Part shown: piece by piece, positions 28,501 through 35,649 of the stretch
Numbering within the stretch: the stretch's first letter is position 1
Layout: each line of letters begins with the position of its first letter
Origin: Streptomyces sp. SLBN-118
GTDB taxonomy: Bacteria > Actinomycetota > Actinomycetes > Streptomycetales > Streptomycetaceae
Reading direction: 5' to 3'
Assembly (NCBI RefSeq): GCF_006715635.1
Contig: NZ_VFNP01000002.1
Span: 2,976,001 to 3,040,000, forward strand
Length of the DNA stretch: 64,000 bases
The notes under the pieces: model-generated
The model's input: the letters and a program-made list of their open reading frames with translations, nothing else
What the model was told of the DNA's origin: nothing
Databases searched by the model: none
Position numbers and translations under genes: made by a program

Positions 28501-28963
28501 GGGACGGCCCGCGGCGGGTTCCGTCGTACGGGCGCTGGAGGCCGTGGCACGCAACGGCGAGCGGCTCGGCATACATCTGGTGGCGACGTCCGCGCGACCG
28601 GACCGCACCGTCGACACGGATCTGGCGCAGGGCGCCCGACTGCGCGTCGTGCTGGACGCGCCGCCTGCCACGCCGGGGCCGGAGGATCCTGCTCCGGGGC
28701 GGGGCAGGCTCGGACATCCGGACGGCCGGGTGACACCGTTCCAGAGCGGCCGGGTGACGGGACGCATTCCGCGTACGGCGACCTCGCGCCCCACTGTCGT
28801 ACCGCTCGAATGGGAGCGGATGGGTGATCCGCCCACCCGCCGCCCTGTGCGTGAACTCGGCAACGGCCCAACGGATTTGGCGCTGCTGGCCAGCGCGCTG
28901 GAGCGTGCCGCGCGCTCCGTGGAGGCCGCGCCCGTGCCTCCGCTCTCATCGGCCCGCCCCTGA
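25547..28963 (+). CDS. large FHA-domain protein with FtsK/SpoIIIE (EccC-like) ATPase domains
   Basis: 1138 residues from ATG 25547 (MQIRLTVL). Residues ~1-95 resemble a ubiquitin-like YukD/EccD-type domain. An FHA domain follows (about 110-202: VGRS, SRLH, LGSTNGT), which reads phosphothreonine. A Gly/Ser/Pro-rich linker occupies ~205-430. A first, degenerate ATPase-like module spans ~440-720. The second (about 770-1050) has Walker A GPAGSGRT near 818 and Walker B VVLVDDFD near 970. The layout echoes EccC of type VII secretion, but no WXG100 or other Ecc gene is nearby. It is divergent from pkaA. A palindromic repeat near residues 931-947 appears inserted in frame. Confidence 0.85.
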   Translation: MQIRLTVLAPRCGQSAAAGPSPADQSSAGRSCDVLVTAPTGTALAAVASGLAAAVSGPDASGSVVLYAGQERLDAQRRTLGEPPLVDGAVLSLQVPGEDDVPGTDASAQLHVVAGPDAGGVHLLHGGQIRVGRSVDADVPLDDPDVSRLHCAVTVAEDGRVTVADLGSTNGTTLDGTAVGSHPVRLPAGALLRLGESTLRVTQGTRAQSLATAPDGEGHLRVTRPDGADPGPGGAGGGGPAGAGGAALGGGFAPGDRGSGGTAPGESGSRGSSGRSGYGSSASDGSGSLWSDGSPSNWSNAAASGGSGPGPSGPGGSVSGRPAPRWARQDDTRGSSGTGTGTNAGPAGHPDPHRVPPQYDPAPPVAPTGAARGDAGTLYTYSPENMHSRAADAPDEAPSAHSRTTGTTPPRGTRLPDSTPRKRGIGAWARRLAGGREEPVSELPVQPGPSVAAAPLVESWPDPAAVLLTALGPGPRLWERGPAHPESLVLRLGTADRAELPSVPVTVGLREAGSLGLAGPRARLAGLARSAVAQLAALHSPEDLEIVLISTDRARSLEERRAEWAWLGWLPHLRPAHGQDCRLLLAYDRDQATARTAELTRRLDDGPLGPGWPSADHRSLADAAERYDGARTVVIVDGDPGSAVLRETTARLAGAGWAAGVHLICLAETPAASPLSPVAATYESACAASLAFRECGAVALLSGDVATALRLMRTAGGRPVGHGTVGAVDAVSAAWAERFGRALAPLRAEGGGAHAGRATALPRSSRLLDELELARATPASLMARWASAGDGTVVLGTGPRGPLAVDLTDEGPHLLIEGPAGSGRTELLRSVAASLAAAGRPDRLGLLLVDGAGGERGEGLAACTELPHVTEHLVASDPVRMRAFAQALGAELKRRSEVLGSGGFAEWHTRREVADRMVGQRPPSAAEQRGDVDSPLGVPPAERGGRTLRLRPGARTNPQGPAPLPRLVVLVDDFDALVAPALGSTGRPAAGSVVRALEAVARNGERLGIHLVATSARPDRTVDTDLAQGARLRVVLDAPPATPGPEDPAPGRGRLGHPDGRVTPFQSGRVTGRIPRTATSRPTVVPLEWERMGDPPTRRPVRELGNGPTDLALLASALERAARSVEAAPVPPLSSARP
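28347..28382. repeat. GC-rich palindromic repeat inside a coding region
   Basis: CCCC-GTT-GGGG is followed by TCCCCCC-AGCGGAGCG-AGGGGGA. This type of element is common between genes in Streptomyces. Here it is translated in frame as SPLGVPPAERGGR within the ATPase of the FHA-FtsK protein, outside its recognisable motifs. Confidence 0.6.
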
Positions 28964-28985
28964 CCGATGGCGTACTCACGCCAAT

Positions 28986-29003
28986 TGACATGACATCACG
29001 TCA
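28986..29003. promoter_or_regulatory. imperfect palindrome upstream of the sugar ABC operon
   Basis: An 18-bp imperfect palindrome starts TGACATGAC and ends ATCACGTCA, matching its reverse complement at 14 of 18 positions. It overlaps a TTGACA (28985-28990), and a second TTGACA lies at 29026-29031 beside a CAAGGC/GCCTTG stem (29004-29025). It resembles an operator for a LacI- or GntR-like regulator, but no regulator gene is adjacent. Confidence 0.4.
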
Positions 29004-29146
29004 CAAGGCCATCACAAAAGCCTTGTTGACACCTGACGCGGTATTGCGACGCCTGCTTACCGGGCGTAGACCTGTCGGCACGGGTAGGCGTTCGGGAAGG
29101 TGCGCGGGACAGCGCACGGATCGCGCACGGAAGAGACGGGGCAGTG

Positions 29147-30508
29147 ATGCGCACAACTCTTCGTACCGGCAGGGCCGCAGTGTTATTCGTCGCCATCGGC
29201 GCTCTCGCCGTCGCAGGCTGCGGAGACAACAAGGACGACGACAAGGCGAAGCCGGGCAAGAGCGGCGGCAAGGAATCCGCGGCGAGCGTCCAACTGCCCA
29301 AGCTGAACGGCGAGAAGATACAGGTCGCCGCCGTGTGGAGCGGACCCGAGCAGGAGAACTTCACCAAGGTCCTCAAGGAGTTCGAGAAGCGCACCGGAGC
29401 GACGATCACCTTTGTGCCCGCGCAGGACCCGATCGTCAACTTCCTCGGTACGAAGATCGCGGGCGGATCTCCCCCCGATGTGGCGATGCTCCCCCAGGTC
29501 GGCGCGATCCAGCAGGCGGTACAGCGGAAATGGGCCAAGCCCGTCGGTCCCGAGGCGAAGGCGCAGCTGGCGAAGAACTACTCCAAGGGCTGGCAGGATC
29601 TCGGCGCGGTGGACGGCACGCAGTACGGCGTGTACTACAAGGCCGCCAACAAGTCCCTGGTCTGGTACAACAGCGCAGCCTTCGAGAACGCGGGCGCGAA
29701 GGAGCCGAAGACTTGGAAGGACTTCCTGGCGACGGCCGAGACGCTCTCCGCGTCGGGCGTCACCCCCGTCTCGGTGGCGGGCGCGGACGGCTGGACGCTC
29801 ACCGACTGGTTCGAGAACGTCTATCTCTCCCAGGCGGGCCCGGAGAAGTACGACCAGCTCGCCCAGCACAAGATCAAGTGGACCGACGCGTCCGTGAAGA
29901 CCGCGCTGACCACGCTCGCCGAGCTCTTCGGCAAGCCCGCCCTGATCGCGGGCGGCGCGGACGGCGCGCTGCAGACGGAGTTCCCGGCCTCGGTCACCCA
30001 GACCTTCAGCGGGGGCGACCAGCCCAAGGGGGCGATGGTCTTCGAGGGCGACTTCGTGACCGTCAACATCGCGCAGACCGAGTCCAAGATCGGTACGGAC
30101 GCCAAGGTGTTCCCCTTCCCGGCGGTCGGCGCGCTGGCTCCCGTGGTGACGGGCGGCGACGCGGCGGTGGCGCTGAAGGACAGCAAGGGCGCCCATGCAC
30201 TGCTGACCTTCCTGGCCTCGCCGGACGCGGCCAAGATCTCGGCCTCCGCGGGCGGGTTCCTCTCGCCGAACAAGTCGCTGGACCTGTCCGCGTACCCCAA
30301 CAATGTGCAGCGGGACATTGCCAAGGCGCTGATCGCTGCGGGCGACGACTTCCGTTTCGACATGTCGGACCAGATGCCGCAGTCGTTCGGCGGCACGCCC
30401 GGCAAGGGTGAGTGGAAGGCCCTGCAGGACTTCCTCAAGAACCCGAAGGATGTGGCCGGGGCCCAGCAGAAGCTGGAGTCGGACGCCGCCAAGGCGTACA
30501 AGAGCTGA
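29147..30508 (+). CDS. ABC transporter solute-binding lipoprotein, sugar type
   Basis: 453 residues. A lipoprotein signal ends in LAVAGC with Cys25 as the lipidation site. The mature protein has the family 1 (maltose-type) binding-protein fold: WSGPEQENFTKVLKEFEKRTGATITFVPA, then GSPPDVAMLPQVG and TQYGVYYKAANKSLVWYN. It captures a carbohydrate outside the cell and delivers it to the two permeases encoded just downstream. The start is ATG 29147; a GTG one codon earlier is possible. The sugar is unknown; alpha-glucosides are a common substrate of this group. Confidence 0.9.
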   Translation: MRTTLRTGRAAVLFVAIGALAVAGCGDNKDDDKAKPGKSGGKESAASVQLPKLNGEKIQVAAVWSGPEQENFTKVLKEFEKRTGATITFVPAQDPIVNFLGTKIAGGSPPDVAMLPQVGAIQQAVQRKWAKPVGPEAKAQLAKNYSKGWQDLGAVDGTQYGVYYKAANKSLVWYNSAAFENAGAKEPKTWKDFLATAETLSASGVTPVSVAGADGWTLTDWFENVYLSQAGPEKYDQLAQHKIKWTDASVKTALTTLAELFGKPALIAGGADGALQTEFPASVTQTFSGGDQPKGAMVFEGDFVTVNIAQTESKIGTDAKVFPFPAVGALAPVVTGGDAAVALKDSKGAHALLTFLASPDAAKISASAGGFLSPNKSLDLSAYPNNVQRDIAKALIAAGDDFRFDMSDQMPQSFGGTPGKGEWKALQDFLKNPKDVAGAQQKLESDAAKAYKS

Positions 30509-30511
30509 CCG

Positions 30512-31861
30512 GTGAAGACCGCGGCGACCGCGGGGGGTCCGGTGCGTCCGGCTCCCCCCGCCGACAAGCGCAAGAGCGTGACAGGCACACGTAAAATGGT
30601 CGCGGTCGGCTTTCTGCTGCCCGCGCTGGTGCTGCTGGGCGCGCTCGTCGTCTACCCCATCGGGTATTCCCTCTACCGGTCCTTCCTCGACCAGTCCGGC
30701 AGCTCGTTCGCCGGGCTCGACAACTACCGGGAGATCTTCACCGAGGACAGCATCCTGACCGCGGTCAAGAACAACGCGATCTGGGTGGTCCTCGCGCCGA
30801 CCGTCTCGACGGCGCTCGGCCTGATCTTCGCCGTGCTCACCGAACGGGTGCGCTGGGGCACGGCGTTCAAGCTGATCGTCTTCATGCCGATGGCGATCTC
30901 GATGCTCGCGGCGGGCATCATCTTCCGGCTCGTGTACGAGCAGGATCCCGACCGTGGGGTCGCCAACGCGGTCTGGGTGGGCGTGCATGACACCTTCGCC
31001 GAGTCGGCTGGATTCCCCAAGGCGCATCCGCTGGCGCTCCATCCGCTCAAGGAGGGCGGCGGCGGGTCGTTCGTCACCAAGCAGCCGGTGGCCGCTGGCC
31101 GGCGGGTCCAGCTCCCGCTGGTGGGTGTCGCGGCCGAGAAGATGCCGTCCGGCGCGAGGCCCGCGAAGGCGGCGCAGCCGGACGACGGGAAGATCACCGG
31201 AACCGCCTGGCTGGACTTCACCAAGGGCGGCGGCGGCACAACGAATGCCATCGACGCGAAGGAGCTGGGCCTCAAGGGCATCAAGGTCGAGGCGGTCAAG
31301 GACGGCAAGGTGGTCGCCTCGACGCAGGCGGGCGCGGACGGTACGTTCACGCTGCCCGCGTCGGCGGACGGGGCCCAACTGCGGCTGCCCGCCGACAACT
31401 TCCGCGAGCCGTACAACGGCGTCAACTGGCTCGGACCCTCGCTCGTCACCCCGGCCATCATCGGCAGTTATGTGTGGATGTGGGCCGGCTTCGCCATGGT
31501 GCTGATCGCGGCGGGGCTGGCGAGCGTGCCGCGTGAACTGCTCGAAGCCGCGCGGGTGGACGGCGCGAACGAGTGGCAGGTCTTCCGCAGGGTCACGGTC
31601 CCGCTGCTGGCTCCCGTACTCGCGGTGGTGCTGGTCACTCTGATGATCAATGTGCTGAAGATCTTCGACCTGGTCTTCATCATCGCGCCCGGGTCCGCGC
31701 AGGACGACGCCAACGTCCTGGCGCTCCAGCTCTATCGCTCCTCGTTCGGCACGGACTCGAATCTCGGGCTGGGCAGCGCGATTGCCGTACTCCTGTTGCT
31801 GCTGGTGGTCCCGGTGATGCTGTTCAACATCCGGCGCATGCGAAGGGAGGCCCGCCGATGA
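30512..31861 (+). CDS. sugar ABC transporter permease (MalF type) with an Ig-like external loop
   Basis: 449 residues, about 150 longer than typical permeases. Membrane spans occur at ~30-52, ~83-110, ~118-141 and then after ~310. Between the third and fourth spans, about residues 160-305 form an extra hydrophilic domain with KITGTAWLDF, GIKVEAVKDGKVVASTQAGADGTFTLP, the pattern of a carboxypeptidase-regulatory/SdrD-B beta-sandwich. The cytoplasmic EAA loop for the ATPase is PRELLEAARVDGANEW (about 340-355). E. coli MalF has its Ig-like P2 loop at the same topological place, where it docks the binding protein. The GTG start lies just after the upstream stop. Confidence 0.9.
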   Translation: MKTAATAGGPVRPAPPADKRKSVTGTRKMVAVGFLLPALVLLGALVVYPIGYSLYRSFLDQSGSSFAGLDNYREIFTEDSILTAVKNNAIWVVLAPTVSTALGLIFAVLTERVRWGTAFKLIVFMPMAISMLAAGIIFRLVYEQDPDRGVANAVWVGVHDTFAESAGFPKAHPLALHPLKEGGGGSFVTKQPVAAGRRVQLPLVGVAAEKMPSGARPAKAAQPDDGKITGTAWLDFTKGGGGTTNAIDAKELGLKGIKVEAVKDGKVVASTQAGADGTFTLPASADGAQLRLPADNFREPYNGVNWLGPSLVTPAIIGSYVWMWAGFAMVLIAAGLASVPRELLEAARVDGANEWQVFRRVTVPLLAPVLAVVLVTLMINVLKIFDLVFIIAPGSAQDDANVLALQLYRSSFGTDSNLGLGSAIAVLLLLLVVPVMLFNIRRMRREARR

Positions 31862-32739
31862 CCACGGCCGACGGTGTGGTGAAGGCGAAGCAGTCCCTCC
31901 CGGCTCGGATCGCGGCGCGCACGGGCGGCGGCGTGATGCGCGCCCTTCTCGTCCTGGTGGGCCTGTTCTGGCTGCTGCCGACCTTCGGGCTGCTGCTGTC
32001 CTCGCTGCGGGGGCCCGCGGACATCGGCGAGAGCGGCTGGTGGAAGGTGTTCAGCGCGCCGACTCAGCTCACCTTCGACAACTACTCCCGTCTCCTGGAC
32101 AACGAGGCGATCACCGACTCCCTGCTGTCCAGCGTCCTGATCACCGTCCCCGCGACACTGCTGGTGGTGGTGATCGGCTCGCTGGCCGGCTACGCCTTCG
32201 CCTGGATGGACTTCCCCGGCCGCGACTGGTGGTTCATTGGGGTCGTCGCCCTCCTGGTGGTCCCGGTCCAGGTCGCGCTGGTGCCGGTCTCCAAACTGTT
32301 CGGCTGGATCGGCATCTTCGAGACGACAGTCGGCGTGATCGTCTTCCATGTGGCGTTCGGGCTACCGTTCGCGATCTTCCTGCTGAGGAACTTCTTCGCG
32401 GAGATCCCGAGGGAACTGCTGGAGGCGGCAAGGCTGGACGGTGCGGGTGAGATCCGCCTGTTCACGCGCGTGGTGATGCCCCTGGGCGGCCCGGCGATCG
32501 CGTCACTGGGCATCTTCCAGTTCCTGTGGGTCTGGAACGACATGCTGGTCGCCCTGATCTTCGCGGACTCGGAGAGCGCGCCGATCACGGTGGCGCTGCA
32601 GCGCCAGGTGAGGCAGTTCGGCAACAACATCGATGTGCTGGCGCCGGGGGCCTTCGTCTCGATGATCATCCCGCTTGCGGTGTTCTTCGCGTTCCAGCGG
32701 CAGTTCGTGACGGGGGTGATGGCGGGAGCGGTGAAGTGA
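31858..32739 (+). CDS. sugar ABC transporter permease (MalG type)
   Basis: 293 residues, six spans, with EAA loop PRELLEAARLDGAGEIRLF (about 183-201). ATG overlaps the previous stop (ATGA) after a GGGAGG ribosome-binding site. It is the second membrane subunit of the importer. No ATPase gene follows, so the transporter probably uses the shared ATPase MsiK, as many Streptomyces sugar importers do. Confidence 0.92.
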   Translation: MTTADGVVKAKQSLPARIAARTGGGVMRALLVLVGLFWLLPTFGLLLSSLRGPADIGESGWWKVFSAPTQLTFDNYSRLLDNEAITDSLLSSVLITVPATLLVVVIGSLAGYAFAWMDFPGRDWWFIGVVALLVVPVQVALVPVSKLFGWIGIFETTVGVIVFHVAFGLPFAIFLLRNFFAEIPRELLEAARLDGAGEIRLFTRVVMPLGGPAIASLGIFQFLWVWNDMLVALIFADSESAPITVALQRQVRQFGNNIDVLAPGAFVSMIIPLAVFFAFQRQFVTGVMAGAVK

Positions 32740-32786
32740 CGCGCGGGGGAACATTCGGCCCATCCGGCGCGTGAGGAGCTTGGTCC

Positions 32787-32838
32787 GGGGCCGAGCCCCT
32801 CGGGTTGGGAGGGCCGGGTCGGGGATTCAAACCCCGGC
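32787..32838. repeat. GC-rich intergenic repeat / possible terminator
   Basis: The element GGTCCGGGGCCGAGCCCCTC followed by GGGCCGGGTCGGGG-ATTCAAA-CCCCGGCC forms two hairpins. It resembles a family of palindromic elements seen between Streptomyces genes. It sits between the convergent permease and TetR genes and may terminate both. A tRNA T-arm resemblance is superficial. Confidence 0.5.
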
Positions 32839-32863
32839 CGCGCCAGGGAACCCCGCGCCGCCG

Positions 32864-33469
32864 TCAGGCCTTGAGCCCCGCCACCGCCGCCCTCGCCAGT
32901 TCGTCCAGGTACCCCTTCGGCAGGCCGCCCCGCACCACCACGAGCCGCCAGTACAGCGGCCCCACGATCAGGTCCAGCGCCCGGTCCGGATCCGTTCCCT
33001 CGGGGAGTTCGCCCCGGGACACCGCCTCGCGGACCACCACCGCCGCCACGCCCTGCTGGCTGTCCAGCAGCGCCGCCTTGATCGCGTCCGAGATTTCCGG
33101 GTGGCGCGCGGCCTCCACCAGCAGGTCCGGGATGACCTGGGAGGCCACCGGGTGGCGCAGGGCGTGCGAGGCCACTTGCAGCAGCGCCCGTACGTCTCCG
33201 TACAGCGAACCCGTCGCCGGCGCGGGAAGCCCCTGCGAAGCGAAGGCCGAGACCAGGTCGAGCACGAGCGACAGCTTGGACTTCCAGCGCCGGTAGACGG
33301 CGGTCTTGCCGACTCCCGCGCGCCGGGCGATGCCCTCGATCGACATCCGGGCGAAGCCGACCGCCGCCAGTTCCTCGAAGACGGCGGCGCGAATCGCGTC
33401 GGTCACGTCCTCCCGGAGCACTGCGGCTCCCGCGGGGGCGCGGCGTGGGGTCCCAGGGTCCGTGGTCAT
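32864..33469 (-). CDS. TetR-family transcriptional regulator
   Basis: 201 residues. The N-terminal helix-turn-helix is VFEELAAVGFARMSIEGIARRAGVGKTAVYRRWKSK (about 28-65). The C-terminal helical domain resembles the TetR_C_11 group. It is convergent with the sugar importer and divergent from the tagG-like gene 130 bp away, so the exporter genes are the more likely targets. The ligand is unknown. Confidence 0.9.
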   Translation of the reverse strand: MTTDPGTPRRAPAGAAVLREDVTDAIRAAVFEELAAVGFARMSIEGIARRAGVGKTAVYRRWKSKLSLVLDLVSAFASQGLPAPATGSLYGDVRALLQVASHALRHPVASQVIPDLLVEAARHPEISDAIKAALLDSQQGVAAVVVREAVSRGELPEGTDPDRALDLIVGPLYWRLVVVRGGLPKGYLDELARAAVAGLKA

Positions 33470-33598
33470 GCCCGGATCCTACCGTCACGACGACACGGTT
33501 GCGTTGCGACGTCATACCGCCCTACTCTCACCGTAGCGACGATACGGGTCCGTCCCATCGCCAGCGTTCACCCTGCCCCCGTCGAAAGTGGCCGCCCT

Positions 33599-34501
33599 GT
33601 GAGCACCCAGACGATTGCCACTCCCCCCTTCGTGGAGGATTTCGGTGAGCTCGCCCTCAGGCACGGGCTGACCGTCAGCGGTGCCCGGCCGACGCTGCCC
33701 GAGTACATCCGGCAGCTCTGGTCACGGCGCCACTTCATCGGCGCATTCGCCACCGCCCGCCTCACCGCGCAGTACAGCCGCGCCAAGCTCGGCCAGGTCT
33801 GGCAGATCATGACCCCGCTGCTGAACGCGGCGGTCTACTACTTCATCTTCGGCATCCTTCTCCAGACCAGCCGCGGCGTCCCCGACTTCGTACCGTTCCT
33901 GGTCACGGGAGTCTTCATCTGGACCTTCACGTCCAGCTCGATCATGACCGGCAGCGGCGCCATCCGCGGCAACATGGGCCTGGTGCAGGCGCTGCACTTC
34001 CCGCGCGCCACCCTGCCCATCTCCTACGTCCTGCTCCAGCTCCAGCAGCTGCTGTTCTCCATGGGCGCGCTGGTCATGATCCTGATGTGCTTCGGGGAGT
34101 TCCCCAAGCTCACCTGGCTGCTGGCAGTCCCTGCCCTGATCCTGCAGGCCGTCTTCAACACCGGCCTCTCGATGATCATGGCGCGGCTGTGCGCCAGGAC
34201 CCCCGACATCGCCCAGCTGATGCCCTTCATCCTGCGCACCTGGATGTATGTCTCCGGCGTGATGTGGAGCATCAAACAGGTCCTCAAGGGCGAGCACCTG
34301 CCGCATGTCGTCATGGTCGCCCTGGAGTGCAATCCAGCCGCCGTCTTCATCGACCTGATGCGGTTCGCACTCATCGAGAGCTACACCTCCGCCCAACTGC
34401 CCCCGCACGTCTGGGCCGTTGCCCTCGGCTGGGCGCTCCTGTTCGGAGTGGGCGGGTTCATCTACTTCTGGAAGGCAGAGGAGGAGTACGGCCGTGTCTG
34501 A
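33599..34501 (+). CDS. ABC-2 type polysaccharide/teichoic acid export permease (TagG type)
   Basis: 300 residues from GTG 33599. A cytoplasmic N-terminus of about 60 residues ends in FATARLTAQYSRAKLGQVWQIMTPLLNAAVYYFIFG, the classic entry into the first span of TagG/RfbA-type exporters. About six spans follow. With the ATPase encoded next it should flip a lipid-linked wall polymer such as teichoic acid to the outside. The GTG start of the ATPase gene overlaps its end by eight bases. Confidence 0.9.
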   Translation: MSTQTIATPPFVEDFGELALRHGLTVSGARPTLPEYIRQLWSRRHFIGAFATARLTAQYSRAKLGQVWQIMTPLLNAAVYYFIFGILLQTSRGVPDFVPFLVTGVFIWTFTSSSIMTGSGAIRGNMGLVQALHFPRATLPISYVLLQLQQLLFSMGALVMILMCFGEFPKLTWLLAVPALILQAVFNTGLSMIMARLCARTPDIAQLMPFILRTWMYVSGVMWSIKQVLKGEHLPHVVMVALECNPAAVFIDLMRFALIESYTSAQLPPHVWAVALGWALLFGVGGFIYFWKAEEEYGRV

Positions 34502-35306
34502 CTCCCAGGTAATCCCCGCACCCGAGGACACGCGGTTGAGCGACGACCGGGTCCCGACCGTGGTCGTCGACAACGTCCACATCAAGTACACGGTCCACGG
34601 CGCCCGCGGCGGCAAGGGCAGCGCCACCTCCGCCCTCAGCCGGATCGTCTCGCGCAAGAAGTCCTCCGGCGTCCGCGAGGTGCACGCCGTCAAGGGCGTC
34701 AGCTTCGCGGCGTACAAGGGCGAAGCGGTCGGTCTGATCGGCTCCAACGGCTCCGGCAAGTCGACGCTGCTGAAAGCGATCGCGGGCCTGCTGCCGGCAA
34801 CCGAGGGCAGGGTCTTCACCCAGGGCCAGCCCTCCCTCCTCGGCGTGAACGCCGCGCTGATGGGCGATCTGACCGGTGAGCGCAACGTCATCCTCGGCGG
34901 TCTGGCGATGGGCATGACCCGGGAGCAGATCCAGGAGCGGTACGAGCAGATCGTGGACTTCTCCGGGATCAACGAGAAGGGCGACTTCATCTCGCTCCCC
35001 ATGCGAACGTACTCCTCCGGTATGGGCGCCCGGCTCCGCTTCTCGATCGCCGCGGCCAAGAGCCACGACGTGCTGCTCATCGACGAGGCCCTGTCCACCG
35101 GCGACGCCAAGTTCCAGCGCCGCAGCCAGGAACGCATCACGGAGCTGCGCGAGGAGGCCGGCACGGTCTTTCTGGTCAGCCACAGCAACGGCGCGATCAC
35201 CCAGACCTGCGACCGGGCGATCTGGCTGGAGGCAGGACGGATGCTGATGGACGGTCCGGCGGCGGAGGTCGTTGCCGCGTACGAGAAGTACAACAACACC
35301 AAATAG
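34494..35306 (+). CDS. ABC transporter ATP-binding protein for wall polymer export (TagH type)
   Basis: 270 residues. Walker A is GLIGSNGSGKST, the signature region is YSSGMGARLRFSIA, and Walker B is VLLIDEALSTGD, with the switch His in VSHSNG. The extended N-terminus VDNVHIKYTVHG and the short C-terminus mark it as the polysaccharide-export type (TagH/KpsT). It is co-translated with the permease. Glycosyltransferases for the polymer are not in the window apart from a possible fragment downstream. Confidence 0.92.
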   Translation: MSDSQVIPAPEDTRLSDDRVPTVVVDNVHIKYTVHGARGGKGSATSALSRIVSRKKSSGVREVHAVKGVSFAAYKGEAVGLIGSNGSGKSTLLKAIAGLLPATEGRVFTQGQPSLLGVNAALMGDLTGERNVILGGLAMGMTREQIQERYEQIVDFSGINEKGDFISLPMRTYSSGMGARLRFSIAAAKSHDVLLIDEALSTGDAKFQRRSQERITELREEAGTVFLVSHSNGAITQTCDRAIWLEAGRMLMDGPAAEVVAAYEKYNNTK

Positions 35307-35343
35307 CCAAGAATGGCCCAATACGCCCTAAGCTTCTGGTCAA

Positions 35344-35580
35344 TGACGACCCATCGGACCGGGCCGCCCCCGTCCTCCTCCGGCTTCTCCTCGGTGCCGG
35401 GGTTCACCCTCCTCGGCACCTCCCGCTCCCGTTTGCGGACCGACCGCGGCGCCGCGCTCGCCGCGGTCTGGGCGGCCACCCGCCTCGGAATGCTCGGGCT
35501 GCGCTGTGGGCCGCCACCGCGGCGGGACAGGTCCCGCGGTCGCGCTGCGCGGGCGGGCGGGACGCGACGCAGGGGACTGA
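35344..35580 (+). pseudogene. possible truncated membrane-protein gene after tagH
   Basis: An ATG at 35344 opens a frame (MTTHRTGPPPSSSGF) with a segment RGAALAAVWAATRLGMLGL that looks like the first membrane span of a multi-span glycosyltransferase (family 87-like). The frame then becomes Arg/Gly-rich and runs into the downstream terminator without further spans. I read it as the 5' remnant of a gene whose body was deleted. Non-coding sequence is the alternative. No ribosome-binding site is obvious. Confidence 0.35.
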
Positions 35581-35587
35581 AGGCGAA

Positions 35588-35618
35588 GGCGCCCGGCACC
35601 GATGCGGTGCCGGGCGCC
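35588..35618. terminator. terminator after NAD-glutamate dehydrogenase gene
   Basis: GGCGCCCGGCACCG (35588-35601) pairs perfectly with CGGTGCCGGGCGCC (35605-35618) around ATG. It lies about 30 bp past the minus-strand stop and also faces transcription from tagGH. Confidence 0.88.
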
Positions 35619-35649
35619 GACTCACCGCCCTGTCAGCTGGGCATCTGTG

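Noticed and set aside
32811..32840. tRNA T-arm-like sequence GGGGATTCAAACCCC
   Set aside because: No acceptor, D or anticodon arms fit around it; it is part of a GC-rich intergenic repeat.
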